A stretch of 64,000 nucleotides of DNA from CAZPWF01 sp964610775 (GCA_964610775.1 CAZSZC010000001.1:62001-126000), one strand, 5' to 3'. Positions 7,940 through 16,991 are shown, counted from the first letter of the stretch. The notes: generated by a model from the sequence alone, not told the origin. Made by a program: numbers and translations.

Positions 7940-8689
7940 ATGAATGGAGGGGTTTTGATAGAAGTTAAAAACATTAGCAAAGTTTATGGAAAGAAAGACA
8001 ATCTATTCATTGCACTTAATGATATTAGCTTAACTATTCCAGATGGTGCCACTGTGGCAATTACAGGTAAAAGCGGTAGTGGCAAAAGTACCCTCATGCA
8101 CATAATGAGCGGCATTGATCACCCAAACGAGGGTGAGGTTATTGTGAATGGTAAGGATCTACACTCGCTCAAGAAAAAAGAGATGGATCGATTTCGTGCC
8201 GAGGAAATGAGCTTTATTTTTCAGGCATTTTTTATCGAGGCTAATCAGTCTTGTTATCAAAACGTGGCGCTACCACTCGAGATCGCTGAGATTCCAAGTC
8301 GCCGTCGCCGTACAATGGTGGAAAAAGCACTAGGCCGTGTTGACCTTAGTGAAAAGATAGATAGTAAAGCTGGTGACTTATCAGGTGGTCAAAAGCAACG
8401 ACTTGCAATTGCTCGTGCGATTGTTAACAAACCCCAAATTATTTTTGCCGATGAGCCAACTGGTAACCTTGATTCTGCAACCGGTGATAAAATTATTGAC
8501 TTACTATTTGAGCTTAATAAGAAGCTCGGTTGTACCTTGTGTATTGTTACTCATGATGATGAGCTTGCGGAGCGATGCAAAATAAGAATACAGGTTAAAG
8601 ACGGTGAAGTTGTGTCTATGACCGGCCGATCTGTATCTAAGCCTAAGACAAAAACGACTACTAGGAAGAAAGCTGGGGCTAAGTCATGA
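7940..8689 (+). CDS. ABC transporter ATP-binding protein, MacB/LolD type
   Basis: 249 residues. Walker A GKSGSGKST (residues 43-51), ABC signature LSGGQKQR (about 146-153), Walker B IIFADEP with the following TGNLDSATG. The Q-loop region reads FIFQAFF. The C-terminal 20 residues are a Lys/Thr-rich tail that is not part of the fold. Its partner is the MacB/FtsX-type permease that overlaps it by four bases (ATGA). Such pairs export peptides or lipoproteins or act as mechanotransmitters; the substrate is unknown. Confidence 0.9.
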   Translation: MNGGVLIEVKNISKVYGKKDNLFIALNDISLTIPDGATVAITGKSGSGKSTLMHIMSGIDHPNEGEVIVNGKDLHSLKKKEMDRFRAEEMSFIFQAFFIEANQSCYQNVALPLEIAEIPSRRRRTMVEKALGRVDLSEKIDSKAGDLSGGQKQRLAIARAIVNKPQIIFADEPTGNLDSATGDKIIDLLFELNKKLGCTLCIVTHDDELAERCKIRIQVKDGEVVSMTGRSVSKPKTKTTTRKKAGAKS

Positions 8690-10050
8690 AAACAGTAGAT
8701 GTATTAAAGCGCTCCAACAGATCATTATTAAGCGCAAAGGCTAGGACTATTTTAACTGCTCTTGCTATTTCGGTTGGAACTTTTGCATTAACTTTAACGC
8801 TTGCTGCTAGTAATGGCGCACAAAATTTTGTTAATAAGATAATATCTGAAAATTTTGATCCTGCCGAGTTAATAGTAACAGCTGATCCAGATGTCTTGGG
8901 TAGGGCGGATACCAGCAAGCCCAAAGAGTATGACCCGAGTTTTGGCAGCTTTGTATCGAATGCGGGAGCGCCAGTACAGATTAAGCGTATAACAAACGAG
9001 GACATCAAAAAGATTGAACAGTTGGATGGTGTTGAGAAAGTGCGTGAAGGCGTGTCGGTTAATTTGCGGTATCTAACTAGAGAGGGCCAGAAAAAATATG
9101 TCGGCACGGTCGGTGTGTTTAGCCCATATCAAAAGCCAGAATTATTAGCGGGACAGGTTCCAGATCCATTGAATAACAAGCAGTTATTATTACCAGAGGC
9201 ATTTCTGAGCTCGTTGGGTTTTAGTTCTGCTCAAGATGCTATAGGCAAGAAGCTTACCCTAGTGGTTAATAAGCCAATTAATCCTGATGCCGCAAAACAG
9301 GCATTGTCACAAGGTATAAGTGGGCAAGATGCTCAGCAAATCGCTAATAATAATTCAGTAGCCGAAGAATTCACGATCGCAGCCGTCTTGAAAAAACCTA
9401 CAACTGCACAGCCTGGAACTGAGCTTTATATTCTTGGCGGTATTGACGATGTTAAGAGGCTTAATGATGTAACAACTAATGGAACAGACAACTACGGTAA
9501 ATATAGCTATATATTTGTAAGAGTTAAAGGCGGTGAAGATAAAACCAAGCTAACTGCTGTACAGAATGAGCTAAAGAACCTAGGCTTCGAGGCGCAAAGC
9601 GTTGAAGATACACAGAAGTTCCTAACTCAGATAATCAGCGTTCTGCAGGGTATAGTTGCGACATTTGGCATGATTGCTGTCATCGCTTCGGTGTTTGGTA
9701 TTGTTAACACTATGTACATCAGTGTCTTGCAGCGTACCCGTGAGATAGGTTTAATGAAGGCGCTGGGTATGCGCAAACGCGATGTGGGCAGATTGTTTAG
9801 GTTTGAGGCAGCTTGGATTGGCTTCATCGGGGGTACTATCGGCGCTCTACTTGCTGTAATTGCTGGTACCGCGCTAAATCCATTCATCACCGACAAGCTC
9901 GAGCTAGGTAAGGATAGGTTACTAGTTTTTGATATAAAACAGATAGTAATCCTTATAGTGGCGCTTATAGTTGTCGCCATATTAGCTGGGTTACTTCCAG
10001 CTCGTAAAGCTGCAAAACTTGATCCTATCGAAGCACTAAGAACAGAGTGA
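8686..10050 (+). CDS. MacB/FtsX-family ABC transporter permease
   Basis: 454 residues. One N-terminal membrane helix (about 20-40), a large extracytoplasmic MacB periplasmic-core-like domain (about 45-310), then three C-terminal helices with the FtsX-type fold. The cytoplasmic signature ISVLQRTREIGLMKALGM couples to the ATPase. The end ARKAAKLDPIEALRTE is typical of the family. Translation is coupled to the ATPase gene by a four-base overlap. No membrane-fusion protein follows, consistent with a monoderm cell. Confidence 0.9.
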   Translation: MKTVDVLKRSNRSLLSAKARTILTALAISVGTFALTLTLAASNGAQNFVNKIISENFDPAELIVTADPDVLGRADTSKPKEYDPSFGSFVSNAGAPVQIKRITNEDIKKIEQLDGVEKVREGVSVNLRYLTREGQKKYVGTVGVFSPYQKPELLAGQVPDPLNNKQLLLPEAFLSSLGFSSAQDAIGKKLTLVVNKPINPDAAKQALSQGISGQDAQQIANNNSVAEEFTIAAVLKKPTTAQPGTELYILGGIDDVKRLNDVTTNGTDNYGKYSYIFVRVKGGEDKTKLTAVQNELKNLGFEAQSVEDTQKFLTQIISVLQGIVATFGMIAVIASVFGIVNTMYISVLQRTREIGLMKALGMRKRDVGRLFRFEAAWIGFIGGTIGALLAVIAGTALNPFITDKLELGKDRLLVFDIKQIVILIVALIVVAILAGLLPARKAAKLDPIEALRTE

Positions 10051-10057
10051 CATTATT

Positions 10058-10360
10058 GTGAAAGCTATACTCAAAGACAAAATAATTGCAGAAGCTAAAC
10101 GACAAGAGCTAATTTATATAGAGGGTAATTGGTATTTTCCTCCCTCACGAGTAAATATGGAATATTTACAAAAAAGCGATACTCCGTATACCTGTCCCTG
10201 GAAAGGGGTCTGTCAATACTTTGATGTGTTGGCTGGCGAAGAAAATGCAAAAGACAGTGCCTGGTGTTATCCGGATCCACTACCTAATGCAATAGAACGA
10301 GTTAAAAAAGACTTTAGTAACTATATTGCGTTCTGGCGAGAGGTAACGGTAAGTCAGTAG
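10058..10360 (+). CDS. DUF427 domain protein
   Basis: 100 residues starting with GTG, 7 nt after the permease stop. The arrangement NWYFPPSRV, then CPWKGVCQYF and AWCYPDPLPNA, is that of the DUF427 beta-barrel family of unknown function. It ends directly before the broken msrA gene (TAG then ATG), so the two were probably co-transcribed. Function unknown. Confidence 0.8.
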   Translation: MKAILKDKIIAEAKRQELIYIEGNWYFPPSRVNMEYLQKSDTPYTCPWKGVCQYFDVLAGEENAKDSAWCYPDPLPNAIERVKKDFSNYIAFWREVTVSQ

Positions 10361-10743
10361 ATGGAGACAATAGTTTTGGGCGGTGGATGTTTCTGGTGCT
10401 TAGAAGCAACCTACCGATTGGTTAGGGGTGTTGAAAAAGTTATTCCAGGCTAACATTCGACCCTTCGATCATAGAACTAAGTGAATTGCTTGAAATATTT
10501 TGGATTATTCATGATCCTACAACTATAAATAGACAAGGTAATGACGTTGGAGAGCAATATCGCTCGGTCGTTTTATATGATAACGATACTCAAAAGCAGG
10601 TTGTCGAAAATTCGCTCGATTACGCAGAACATCATAATTATTTTCAGACACATCCTGAGCAGTCTTATTGTCAGCTCGTAATAAATCCTAAATTGCAAAA
10701 ATTACGTTCTAAATTTGCCAGTAAGTTAAAAGATGACTATTAA
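10361..10743 (+). pseudogene. msrA: Peptide methionine sulfoxide reductase A, internally deleted and frameshifted
   Basis: The first 30 codons encode the MsrA N-terminus with the catalytic GGCFWC, then stop at TAA 10451. Reading resumes in another frame from about 10454 with TFDPSIIELSELLEIF, IHDPTTINRQGNDVG and the C-terminal AEHHNYFQ, all MsrA. The roughly 25-30 codons that normally join the two (the GYAGG to VTFDP segment) are missing, and the deletion is not a multiple of three. The encoded repair enzyme cannot be made as one protein. The 3' end overlaps the convergent gene by 18 bases. Confidence 0.85.
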
Positions 10744-11421
10744 ACCCTTTGCGATAAAATATATTCCTAGAATAAGGCATATCCATTTGATGCTGGCTTT
10801 GTAGTTTTTGTTAAGTATTGGGTCGACGCGTTGTTCCAGAAACTTAAGCGCATCAGGCCGCTTTAATGATGCTCCAAGAAGGCCAAGAAATGGCAACATA
10901 CCAATACAAATAGTCCAAAATACCCCAAGTAAAATCAAAATGTAGTTATCGGTATATTCTTTAATTAATTTTGTTGCAGCGAGTATTCCAATTATGCTCG
11001 TGAAGCTAAGCGCAGAGCGGAAAAATGCAAAACTAAAAATAGATGCGTATGACAATGATGCTGTACTTTTTTTGAAAGCTTCGGCCGTTTTTGCGGGTAA
11101 ATCCTGGTGATTTATAAATTGTCGGATAGCAATAAGTATCAAAATTATACCGATCGCAATATTCACAACAGGAGAAAGTTGAATACTGCTATGGAATGGC
11201 TGTAAGTATGTGTCTTCCTGAAAAATGACAGCACCAACTAGGGCAAATAATATAAGTGGAGTTGCTACACCGATCATAAAAATCAACGTATTTAACAGGG
11301 GTTTTTTAGATTTAAGGATAATTACTAACTCAGAAATAAGTAGTAGAGGGTTGAATGCAACAAATATGCCTAGAAAACTTAATTCTAGTACTAGCACCAT
11401 AAGCTTAAGTAAATTCTCCAT
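10726..11421 (-). CDS. GAP/Sap-like multi-pass membrane protein
   Basis: 231 residues with about six hydrophobic segments. The first helix contains a Phe-Asn-Pro-Leu motif and is followed by a short basic loop (SKKPL), as in the GAP (sulfolipid-addressing, LysE-like) family of small exporters. Assignment to that family is tentative; substrate unknown. On the minus strand a TATTAT box precedes the ATG by about 9 nt. It converges on and overlaps the msrA remnant. Confidence 0.6.
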   Translation of the reverse strand: MENLLKLMVLVLELSFLGIFVAFNPLLLISELVIILKSKKPLLNTLIFMIGVATPLILFALVGAVIFQEDTYLQPFHSSIQLSPVVNIAIGIILILIAIRQFINHQDLPAKTAEAFKKSTASLSYASIFSFAFFRSALSFTSIIGILAATKLIKEYTDNYILILLGVFWTICIGMLPFLGLLGASLKRPDALKFLEQRVDPILNKNYKASIKWICLILGIYFIAKGLIVIF

Positions 11422-11477
11422 GTCGTATTAATAATACTTCGGTAGTCCGCCAAGACCAAGTGTGATAAAGTTGTTGC

Positions 11478-12404
11478 ATGGCTACAACTACTAAATCAAC
11501 CAAGGCAAAGACCAAAACTGCAAAACCTAAATCCACCAAAACCACAAAGCCTAAAACAGCTAGTGCAAAAACACAAAAATCCACGACAAAAAAAGCTGTC
11601 CAAAAATCAGCCAAAACGGCTGCAGTTATTACTAGATCTAGCAATGGTATGCTGCAAAAACTATACGCAATTAGTATTGCTGTGTATGTTGCGATTTTTG
11701 GTGCCGCATTGTTTCTTATGGGACAAAAGAGTTATCAACTAAGTATTGGTTATTGGACTCGAGATGAGCTCGCAAGTAAAACTTCTACGGTTTTTGCACC
11801 CGCGACACAAGGCTTAATCGATGTACAAATTCGCTGGGTTGTCATGGCGATAGCTGTCGTTTCTGTAGTTATGCCAGTACTTTATTTGACTAGACTAAAG
11901 AGCTATCACCAAAAAGCCATGAAGAATAAAGTTCTACCAACTCGCTGGCTGGATATGGCGTTAGTCGGGGCTATTATGCTCGAAACCGTAGCAATTGTTA
12001 GCGGTGTTTTGGATATAGGAACGCTGAAATTAGTCGGTGGTCTTATGGTGGTGACCTGTATTCTTGGCTGGATGGCCGAAAAACGAACTGCCGAGGCTGG
12101 ACGCCCGGCAACTGCAAAGTACTACTTAAGTATGCTTACAGGATTATTGCCTTGGGTGTTAATTGTACTCTATGCAATTGCTACGCCCATCTATGGGGCA
12201 GTTAGGTCGCCATGGTACGTCTATACTCTATATGCGGTGATGTTAATTGGCGCTGGTCTAATCGGAAGTAACCAACTCAAGGGACTTAGGGGTAAAGGTA
12301 AGCAGGCCAATTATGAAGTAGTGGAACAGAATTATGCCACACTCTCACTGTTGGTACGTACCGCTTTTGCTGTTGTTCTCATTGTTGGCCTAATGGCCAA
12401 ATAG
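11478..12404 (+). CDS. Heliorhodopsin-family protein lacking the retinal lysine
   Basis: 308 residues: a 55-residue Lys/Thr/Ala-rich cytoplasmic extension, then about seven membrane helices. Heliorhodopsin landmarks are RWLDMAL (157 region), LGWMAEK (196-202), GLLPW (222-226) and LRGKGKQANY followed by LSLLVRTAFA. In characterised heliorhodopsins the last segment reads SLVAKS, with Lys forming the retinal Schiff base; here that position is Arg294 (codon CGT 12357-12359). The counterion Glu of helix 3 appears as Asp159. It therefore probably cannot bind retinal covalently. No carotenoid or retinal genes are nearby. It lies four bases before an rRNA methyltransferase gene. Confidence 0.78.
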   Translation: MATTTKSTKAKTKTAKPKSTKTTKPKTASAKTQKSTTKKAVQKSAKTAAVITRSSNGMLQKLYAISIAVYVAIFGAALFLMGQKSYQLSIGYWTRDELASKTSTVFAPATQGLIDVQIRWVVMAIAVVSVVMPVLYLTRLKSYHQKAMKNKVLPTRWLDMALVGAIMLETVAIVSGVLDIGTLKLVGGLMVVTCILGWMAEKRTAEAGRPATAKYYLSMLTGLLPWVLIVLYAIATPIYGAVRSPWYVYTLYAVMLIGAGLIGSNQLKGLRGKGKQANYEVVEQNYATLSLLVRTAFAVVLIVGLMAK

Positions 12405-12407
12405 TCT

Positions 12408-13652
12408 ATGACTGAACAAGTAAGAATATCCAAGCTTGTTCATGGCGGACAGGCTATCGGTGATCTAGCTGATGGCCGTAAGGTATTTGTTTGGAATGCA
12501 TTGCCTGGAGAGTTGGTAGAAGTTCAGATTACACGAAAAAGAAAAGACTATTGTGAGGGAATCGCCGAAAAAATTATCGAATCGTCGCCTGAACGCGTTT
12601 CACCAAAAGACGAAGCATACTTAAGTACTAGCCCTTGGCAAATACTTGATTTCGAAGCAGAAAATAAATATAAGAAAAATATATTGGAAGAAACATTAAG
12701 CCGCGAAAAGATTAGTTACGACAGGGAAATATCATTATCCACTGATAACAAACAGTGGCGTTATCGTAATAAAATGGAGTATTCTTTCTGGGCTGACGAA
12801 AGTGGTCTTCATCTGGCTTTATTTAACAGAGGTAGCCATGGTAAACGTATTGTCCCTGGTAGTAGTATTGCGCGCAGGGAGATCGACGAGACGGCTACCA
12901 AAATTCTAGTAGAATTAAATAAAGCCCAAATTCGAGGCAGTCAATTAAAGACATTAGTTGTTCGCTGTAATCAGCAGGGCGAGACAGTTGCGGCGCTGTT
13001 CGTGAAGGATGAAGAATTTCCAAAATTACCGAGTTTACAGGCGGACTGCATAGGAATGGTAGTGTGTTATTCTACGCCGAAAAGTCCAGCTAGCGTACTG
13101 ACGCGTCAGCTCTATAAATTTGGCGACGTAACCTTATCTGATGATCTTTTAGGAACTAATGTTAAGTATGGTGTTAATTCGTTTTTTCAAGTCAATATAC
13201 CGGTATTCGAGTTAGCCTTAAATCGCATAGGTGAGTATTTAAACGGTTGCGAAAAAATTGATCTGTACTGTGGTGTTGGTTCGATTGGAGTTGCGCTCGG
13301 TAGTACAGAAGTCTTTGTTGATACCGACGCCCAAAACTGTGAGTATGCACGAATTAATGTAGCGAAGAGTGGCAAGGTGGTTCATGCAAACTCAGAGTAT
13401 GTATTAGATTATGTTTCGGCCAACCAGGCACTTATAGTTGATCCGCCGCGAGCAGGTATGCATAGAAAACTAGTAGATAGAATTAATGAGGTTAAGCCGC
13501 TGATGGTTGCTTATCTTAGTTGCAACCCCAGCACGCAGGCTCGTGACCTTTCGTTACTCGAAACAAACTACGAATTAAAAACCGTTGAGGGTTACAACTT
13601 TTTCCCAAAAACACCACACATAGAATCGTTAGCTGTTATGATTAGAAAATGA
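12408..13652 (+). CDS. 23S rRNA/tRNA (uracil-5-)-methyltransferase, TrmA/RlmCD family
   Basis: 414 residues. N-terminal TRAM domain (about 1-60), then the Rossmann methyltransferase core with KIDLYCGVGSIGVAL as the SAM-binding loop, VDPPRAGMH and the catalytic LSCNPSTQARD with the nucleophilic Cys. The Fe-S cluster cysteines of RlmD are absent, as in Gram-positive RlmCD proteins. It makes m5U in 23S rRNA or tRNA; which one cannot be decided here. Its stop overlaps the rsmE start by four bases. Confidence 0.9.
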   Translation: MTEQVRISKLVHGGQAIGDLADGRKVFVWNALPGELVEVQITRKRKDYCEGIAEKIIESSPERVSPKDEAYLSTSPWQILDFEAENKYKKNILEETLSREKISYDREISLSTDNKQWRYRNKMEYSFWADESGLHLALFNRGSHGKRIVPGSSIARREIDETATKILVELNKAQIRGSQLKTLVVRCNQQGETVAALFVKDEEFPKLPSLQADCIGMVVCYSTPKSPASVLTRQLYKFGDVTLSDDLLGTNVKYGVNSFFQVNIPVFELALNRIGEYLNGCEKIDLYCGVGSIGVALGSTEVFVDTDAQNCEYARINVAKSGKVVHANSEYVLDYVSANQALIVDPPRAGMHRKLVDRINEVKPLMVAYLSCNPSTQARDLSLLETNYELKTVEGYNFFPKTPHIESLAVMIRK

Positions 13653-14335
13653 GGCTGCACAGATTTTATATTAGCTCTGAAACCAAATTGAAGCACGATT
13701 TTTGGTTACACGACCAAGATGTAATTAATCAGTGGCGTCGGGTCTTGCGATATCGTGATGGGCAAGAAGTGGTTTTGTTTGATGGGCTTACAGAAGATCG
13801 GCTTTATAAAATTGTTGAGCTGACAGAACGTGAAGCTCATTTGCAACTAATCACAGAAATGAAACGACAAGTTCCGAAAAAAGAGGTCTACTTATTTTGG
13901 TCACTATTAAAGAAAGATAAGAATGATTGGGTATTGCAGAAATGTACAGAGTTGGGGGTTAGTCACTTCGTCCCATTACTGGCAGATCGATCAGAAAAGA
14001 CAGGCTTCAATGTTGAGCGTGCCCAAAAAATTATTTTAGAAGCGGTCGAGCAGTGCGGAAGGAGTGACGTACCAACTGTTCGAGAACCATTACTTGTTAA
14101 TACTGTGCTTGAAGAGTTCGCGGATAAGATACCGCTTTTTATTTGTGAGCGGGGTGAAGAAAGTTTAGCTAATGATTTTGACAGTCTTGGTTTCTTAATT
14201 GGTCCAGAGGGTGGCTGGTCAGATGCCGAAAAAACTTTATTCAAAAGTCGTGGTTTATTGCATGTAAATTTACATGATTTTACTCTTCGCGCCGAAACCG
14301 CCTGCGTCTCTGCGTCAGCATTGCTGTTACAATAA
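13649..14335 (+). CDS. rsmE: 16S rRNA (uracil1498-N3)-methyltransferase
   Basis: 228 residues, SPOUT superfamily. The C-terminal knot motif IGPEGGWSDAEK and the end LRAETACVSASALLL are diagnostic. The N-terminal PUA-like part binds rRNA (QWRRVLRYRDGQEV). Methylates U1498 of 16S rRNA. It is coupled to the preceding m5U methyltransferase through ATGA, so two rRNA-modifying enzymes are made together. Confidence 0.93.
   Translation: MRLHRFYISSETKLKHDFWLHDQDVINQWRRVLRYRDGQEVVLFDGLTEDRLYKIVELTEREAHLQLITEMKRQVPKKEVYLFWSLLKKDKNDWVLQKCTELGVSHFVPLLADRSEKTGFNVERAQKIILEAVEQCGRSDVPTVREPLLVNTVLEEFADKIPLFICERGEESLANDFDSLGFLIGPEGGWSDAEKTLFKSRGLLHVNLHDFTLRAETACVSASALLLQ
14328..14333 (+). promoter_or_regulatory. 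-10 box of the nuclease gene (near-leaderless)
   Basis: TACAAT at the very end of rsmE, 8 nt before ATG 14341; no SD is present. Confidence 0.45.
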
Positions 14336-14340
14336 CGTCT

Positions 14341-15153
14341 ATGGCTAATAATTATTGGAGTGAGCGTAGCAAACCTTATGAGCCTGGTCAGGTAAAGCCT
14401 TTTAAGGTGAGCCGAAGTAAGATCGAGCTCTTTATGCAGTGCCCACGTTGTTTTTGGCTCGATGTACGACTTAAGATTAAGCGTCCTGATGGTCCACCGT
14501 TCAATATTAACAAAGCCATAGATGAGCTATTTAAAAAGGAATTTGATGCTCACCGTGCTGCCGGTACAAAGCATCCTCTACAAGAAAAGTTTAATATAGA
14601 AGCCAAGCCATACGCCCACAAAGATATTGATAAGTGGCGACACAATTTTACTGGAGTATTTACTGTCCACGGGCCAACAAACTTACATATATTTGGTGCG
14701 GTAGACGATGTATGGGTAAACGATAAGGACGAGCTCATAGTTGTCGACTATAAAGCGACCGCTAAAGCTGAACCTGTAAAAGCACTAGGTGCTGAGGGTA
14801 CTTGGCATGATAGTTATAGGCGGCAAATGGAGATCTACCAATGGTTATTGCGCCAAAACGGCTTCAAAGTTAGTGACACGGGTTATTTTGTCTATGCGAC
14901 AGGTGACATGAACGCAGCTGAATTTAATGACGTAGTCCAGTTTAATACACATGTCTTTCCGCACAATGGTTCCGATGAATGGATTGAACCAGTAATAAAA
15001 AAGATGAAAGCTTGCATGGATAGCGAAGTAATGCCAGATGTTGGTGTCGCGGCGATGGGTGGCGAGTGCGACTATTGCAATTATGCCAAGAGACGTACAG
15101 AATTAACGTTAGATCATATAAATAAAACAAAATATGGAAGACAAAAAACTTAA
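14341..15153 (+). CDS. PD-(D/E)XK nuclease, Cas4/RecB-like
   Basis: 270 residues. The nuclease core is visible as an acidic residue in DDVWV (about 121), then IVVDYKATAK (the D-x-K pair near 137-139) and the QMEIYQWLL motif that follows in Cas4/RecB nucleases. One Cys pair near the N-terminus (QCPRC) and one near the C-terminus (CDYC) could hold an Fe-S cluster as in Cas4 and AddB. There is no cas gene or helicase beside it, so it is a stand-alone DNA-processing nuclease of unknown role. The next gene overlaps its end by 20 bases. Confidence 0.8.
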   Translation: MANNYWSERSKPYEPGQVKPFKVSRSKIELFMQCPRCFWLDVRLKIKRPDGPPFNINKAIDELFKKEFDAHRAAGTKHPLQEKFNIEAKPYAHKDIDKWRHNFTGVFTVHGPTNLHIFGAVDDVWVNDKDELIVVDYKATAKAEPVKALGAEGTWHDSYRRQMEIYQWLLRQNGFKVSDTGYFVYATGDMNAAEFNDVVQFNTHVFPHNGSDEWIEPVIKKMKACMDSEVMPDVGVAAMGGECDYCNYAKRRTELTLDHINKTKYGRQKT

Positions 15154-16102
15154 TTCAATAGATTATAGGCCGCTTAACAATATGAATAGCGCCTGGTCGG
15201 AGACGTTGCGAAGCATTTTTAAGGTACCACCTTATGTCTCTATAGTTATTCTTATTTTAGTTTCGTGTGTGGCGTTCTACTTTTTTGGTCAGTTTGCTAT
15301 TATCGGCATAGTTCTAATTTATGGTGGCATTTCGTCGCGTGTTTTGAAGCGTAAGGCGAAAATATGGCGTGATTTTGCAGCAGCTAATGGATGGTACGTA
15401 ATTGAAAAAACCCAGGTAGACCCTTTATACATTCCGCCTGGTATTGCTGGTCAGGGTCATAGTGCAAAAATGGGTGACGTAGTTCATGCGCAGATTGACG
15501 ATCATGAATGTGATGTATTCATGTATCAATTCACGGTTGGTTCAGGCAAAAACAGTCAGACTCTCTTCTATACGGTTGCTAGAGTTGCCTTAGCTCGTCA
15601 GTTCCCACATATAGTTTTAGATAGTAAGGCGACGTTCTCGCTTCGAGACAAAACAGATGCAAAAGACACCGCCTCACTAGAAGGGGACTTTAATCAGTAT
15701 TTTAATCTTTTCTACAGAAAAGACGACCAGATCAATGCTTTAAGTATAATCACGCCCGATGTCATGAAAACTCTTATTGAATATGATAAAAGCCAGGATA
15801 TCGAAATAAGTGGTAGTTTTTTGTTTTTTATGGTTAATTCTGATCTTAGAACTGCAGCAGCATTACCGAGTCTATTTAAGTCGGTAGATGCTTTATCTGA
15901 TGAAATAGCTCATAAGGCTGAGACTATTCAATATAAAACTAACGACACTCAAGCCGGCCTAGCGCTGGCACCAGTAGTTAATCAGTATATGAAAAGCGGC
16001 AATATGGTAATGGATGGTTTAGTAAAAACCCTAATACTCATATTGCTAATGCCAATAATATTTATGATATTTGTTGGTTTCGTTATTAACTTTGCTAACT
16101 GA
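15134..16102 (+). CDS. Hypothetical membrane protein
   Basis: 322 residues. Two adjacent hydrophobic segments near residues 35-75, a large soluble domain (about 80-285) and one C-terminal helix. The soluble part resembles a DUF3137-like layout (KIWRDFAAANGWYV then a beta-rich region), but I cannot assign a family. The ATG overlaps the nuclease gene by 20 bases. It converges with the minus-strand gene at 16112 without a visible terminator. Confidence 0.65.
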   Translation: MEDKKLNSIDYRPLNNMNSAWSETLRSIFKVPPYVSIVILILVSCVAFYFFGQFAIIGIVLIYGGISSRVLKRKAKIWRDFAAANGWYVIEKTQVDPLYIPPGIAGQGHSAKMGDVVHAQIDDHECDVFMYQFTVGSGKNSQTLFYTVARVALARQFPHIVLDSKATFSLRDKTDAKDTASLEGDFNQYFNLFYRKDDQINALSIITPDVMKTLIEYDKSQDIEISGSFLFFMVNSDLRTAAALPSLFKSVDALSDEIAHKAETIQYKTNDTQAGLALAPVVNQYMKSGNMVMDGLVKTLILILLMPIIFMIFVGFVINFAN

Positions 16103-16111
16103 TATCTAATT

Positions 16112-16894
16112 CTAGTTGGCTGGTTGTTCTTCTGTGGGCTGTGTATCTTGAATTGAGTCTGGATTAGCTTTTAGTTCAGTATTGCTCGATTGAAGATTTA
16201 GAATTTCCCACTTAGCAGTTGGTTTAGGTCTTTCTAGGATGATCCTTAGATAATAGTCATTATCGTTTACGATTGATTTATAGACTATAACACTCTGGGT
16301 TGAGTCTTTAACCTTTGGCTTATCGTGCCAGTGAGTAGAAAGTTCGAGTTTACCAGGATAGAAAGGGTGGATTTTTTCAATAACTTGATTGAGTTGTTCT
16401 TTTGTCGCCGAATCTTTAAAGCCGTTATTGGTCATGCTGTAGGCTTTATCAGTGTTTTTTGCTTGTATTGTTTCGGTAAAACGTCTTGCGGTACGAAGGT
16501 CAGCGCTAGCTGCAAGCTGGTTGTAGATGTATAAGTAACTACCACCAATTGCTATGACCAGACAAGCGGCGAAGACAGTACTTATTAGAACTACTTTAAT
16601 AAATCTTCTGATTCGCGAGCTTTTTATTAGGTGTTTTCTCGGTTTTTTTACCTTCTTTGGCTTCTTGGTATTAGTAATTGGCTGTTGCGTGATAGGTTCG
16701 GGCTTTACAAATTGTGTCTTTGGTTCAATAGTCTGGGGTTGAGGTACCGTAGCTGAAGATTGTGGTTTATGGGGTGGTGCTTGCTGAGTAGGGGCTGGGG
16801 TTGGAGCTTGCTGTAAAGGTCTAGATTGATAACGGTCGAGCTGAGCCCGCTGTATTTTAACCCTTGGTCTATTTGGTCTTTCACCTGGACGCAC
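16112..16894 (-). CDS. Membrane-anchored protein with Pro/Gln-rich N-terminus and NTF2-like domain
   Basis: 260 residues. A disordered Pro/Gln/Lys-rich N-terminus (about 1-85), one membrane helix (about 93-115), then an extracytoplasmic domain of roughly 110 residues that looks like DUF4878/NTF2-like (TARRFTETIQAKNTDKAY, KWEILNLQS). The start is GTG with GGAGA seven bases upstream. The same architecture recurs at 23879 and 41251, so this is a lineage style of surface-exposed anchored protein. Function unknown. Confidence 0.7.
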   Translation of the reverse strand: MRPGERPNRPRVKIQRAQLDRYQSRPLQQAPTPAPTQQAPPHKPQSSATVPQPQTIEPKTQFVKPEPITQQPITNTKKPKKVKKPRKHLIKSSRIRRFIKVVLISTVFAACLVIAIGGSYLYIYNQLAASADLRTARRFTETIQAKNTDKAYSMTNNGFKDSATKEQLNQVIEKIHPFYPGKLELSTHWHDKPKVKDSTQSVIVYKSIVNDNDYYLRIILERPKPTAKWEILNLQSSNTELKANPDSIQDTQPTEEQPAN

Positions 16895-16985
16895 TACATC
16901 TCCTATTGTTGCTTATGTTATTTCATACTACCAAATATATTCATTAATTTGGAATCTCAACATGGCCGACTGGTGACATATCGCG

Positions 16986-16991
16986 TATAAT
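16986..16991 (+). promoter_or_regulatory. -10 box of serS (leaderless)
   Basis: TATAAT ends exactly 7 nt before ATG 16998, so the predicted +1 is the A of the start codon. Confidence 0.65.

Noticed and set aside
8679..9107. Long open frames antisense to clear genes (for example across 8679-9107 and 36222-36743)
   Set aside because: They lie inside well-supported coding regions on the other strand, have no start signals and resemble no protein.
14341..15153. Cas4 as part of a CRISPR system
   Set aside because: No cas1, cas2 or repeat array occurs in the window; the neighbours are rRNA methyltransferases and a membrane protein.
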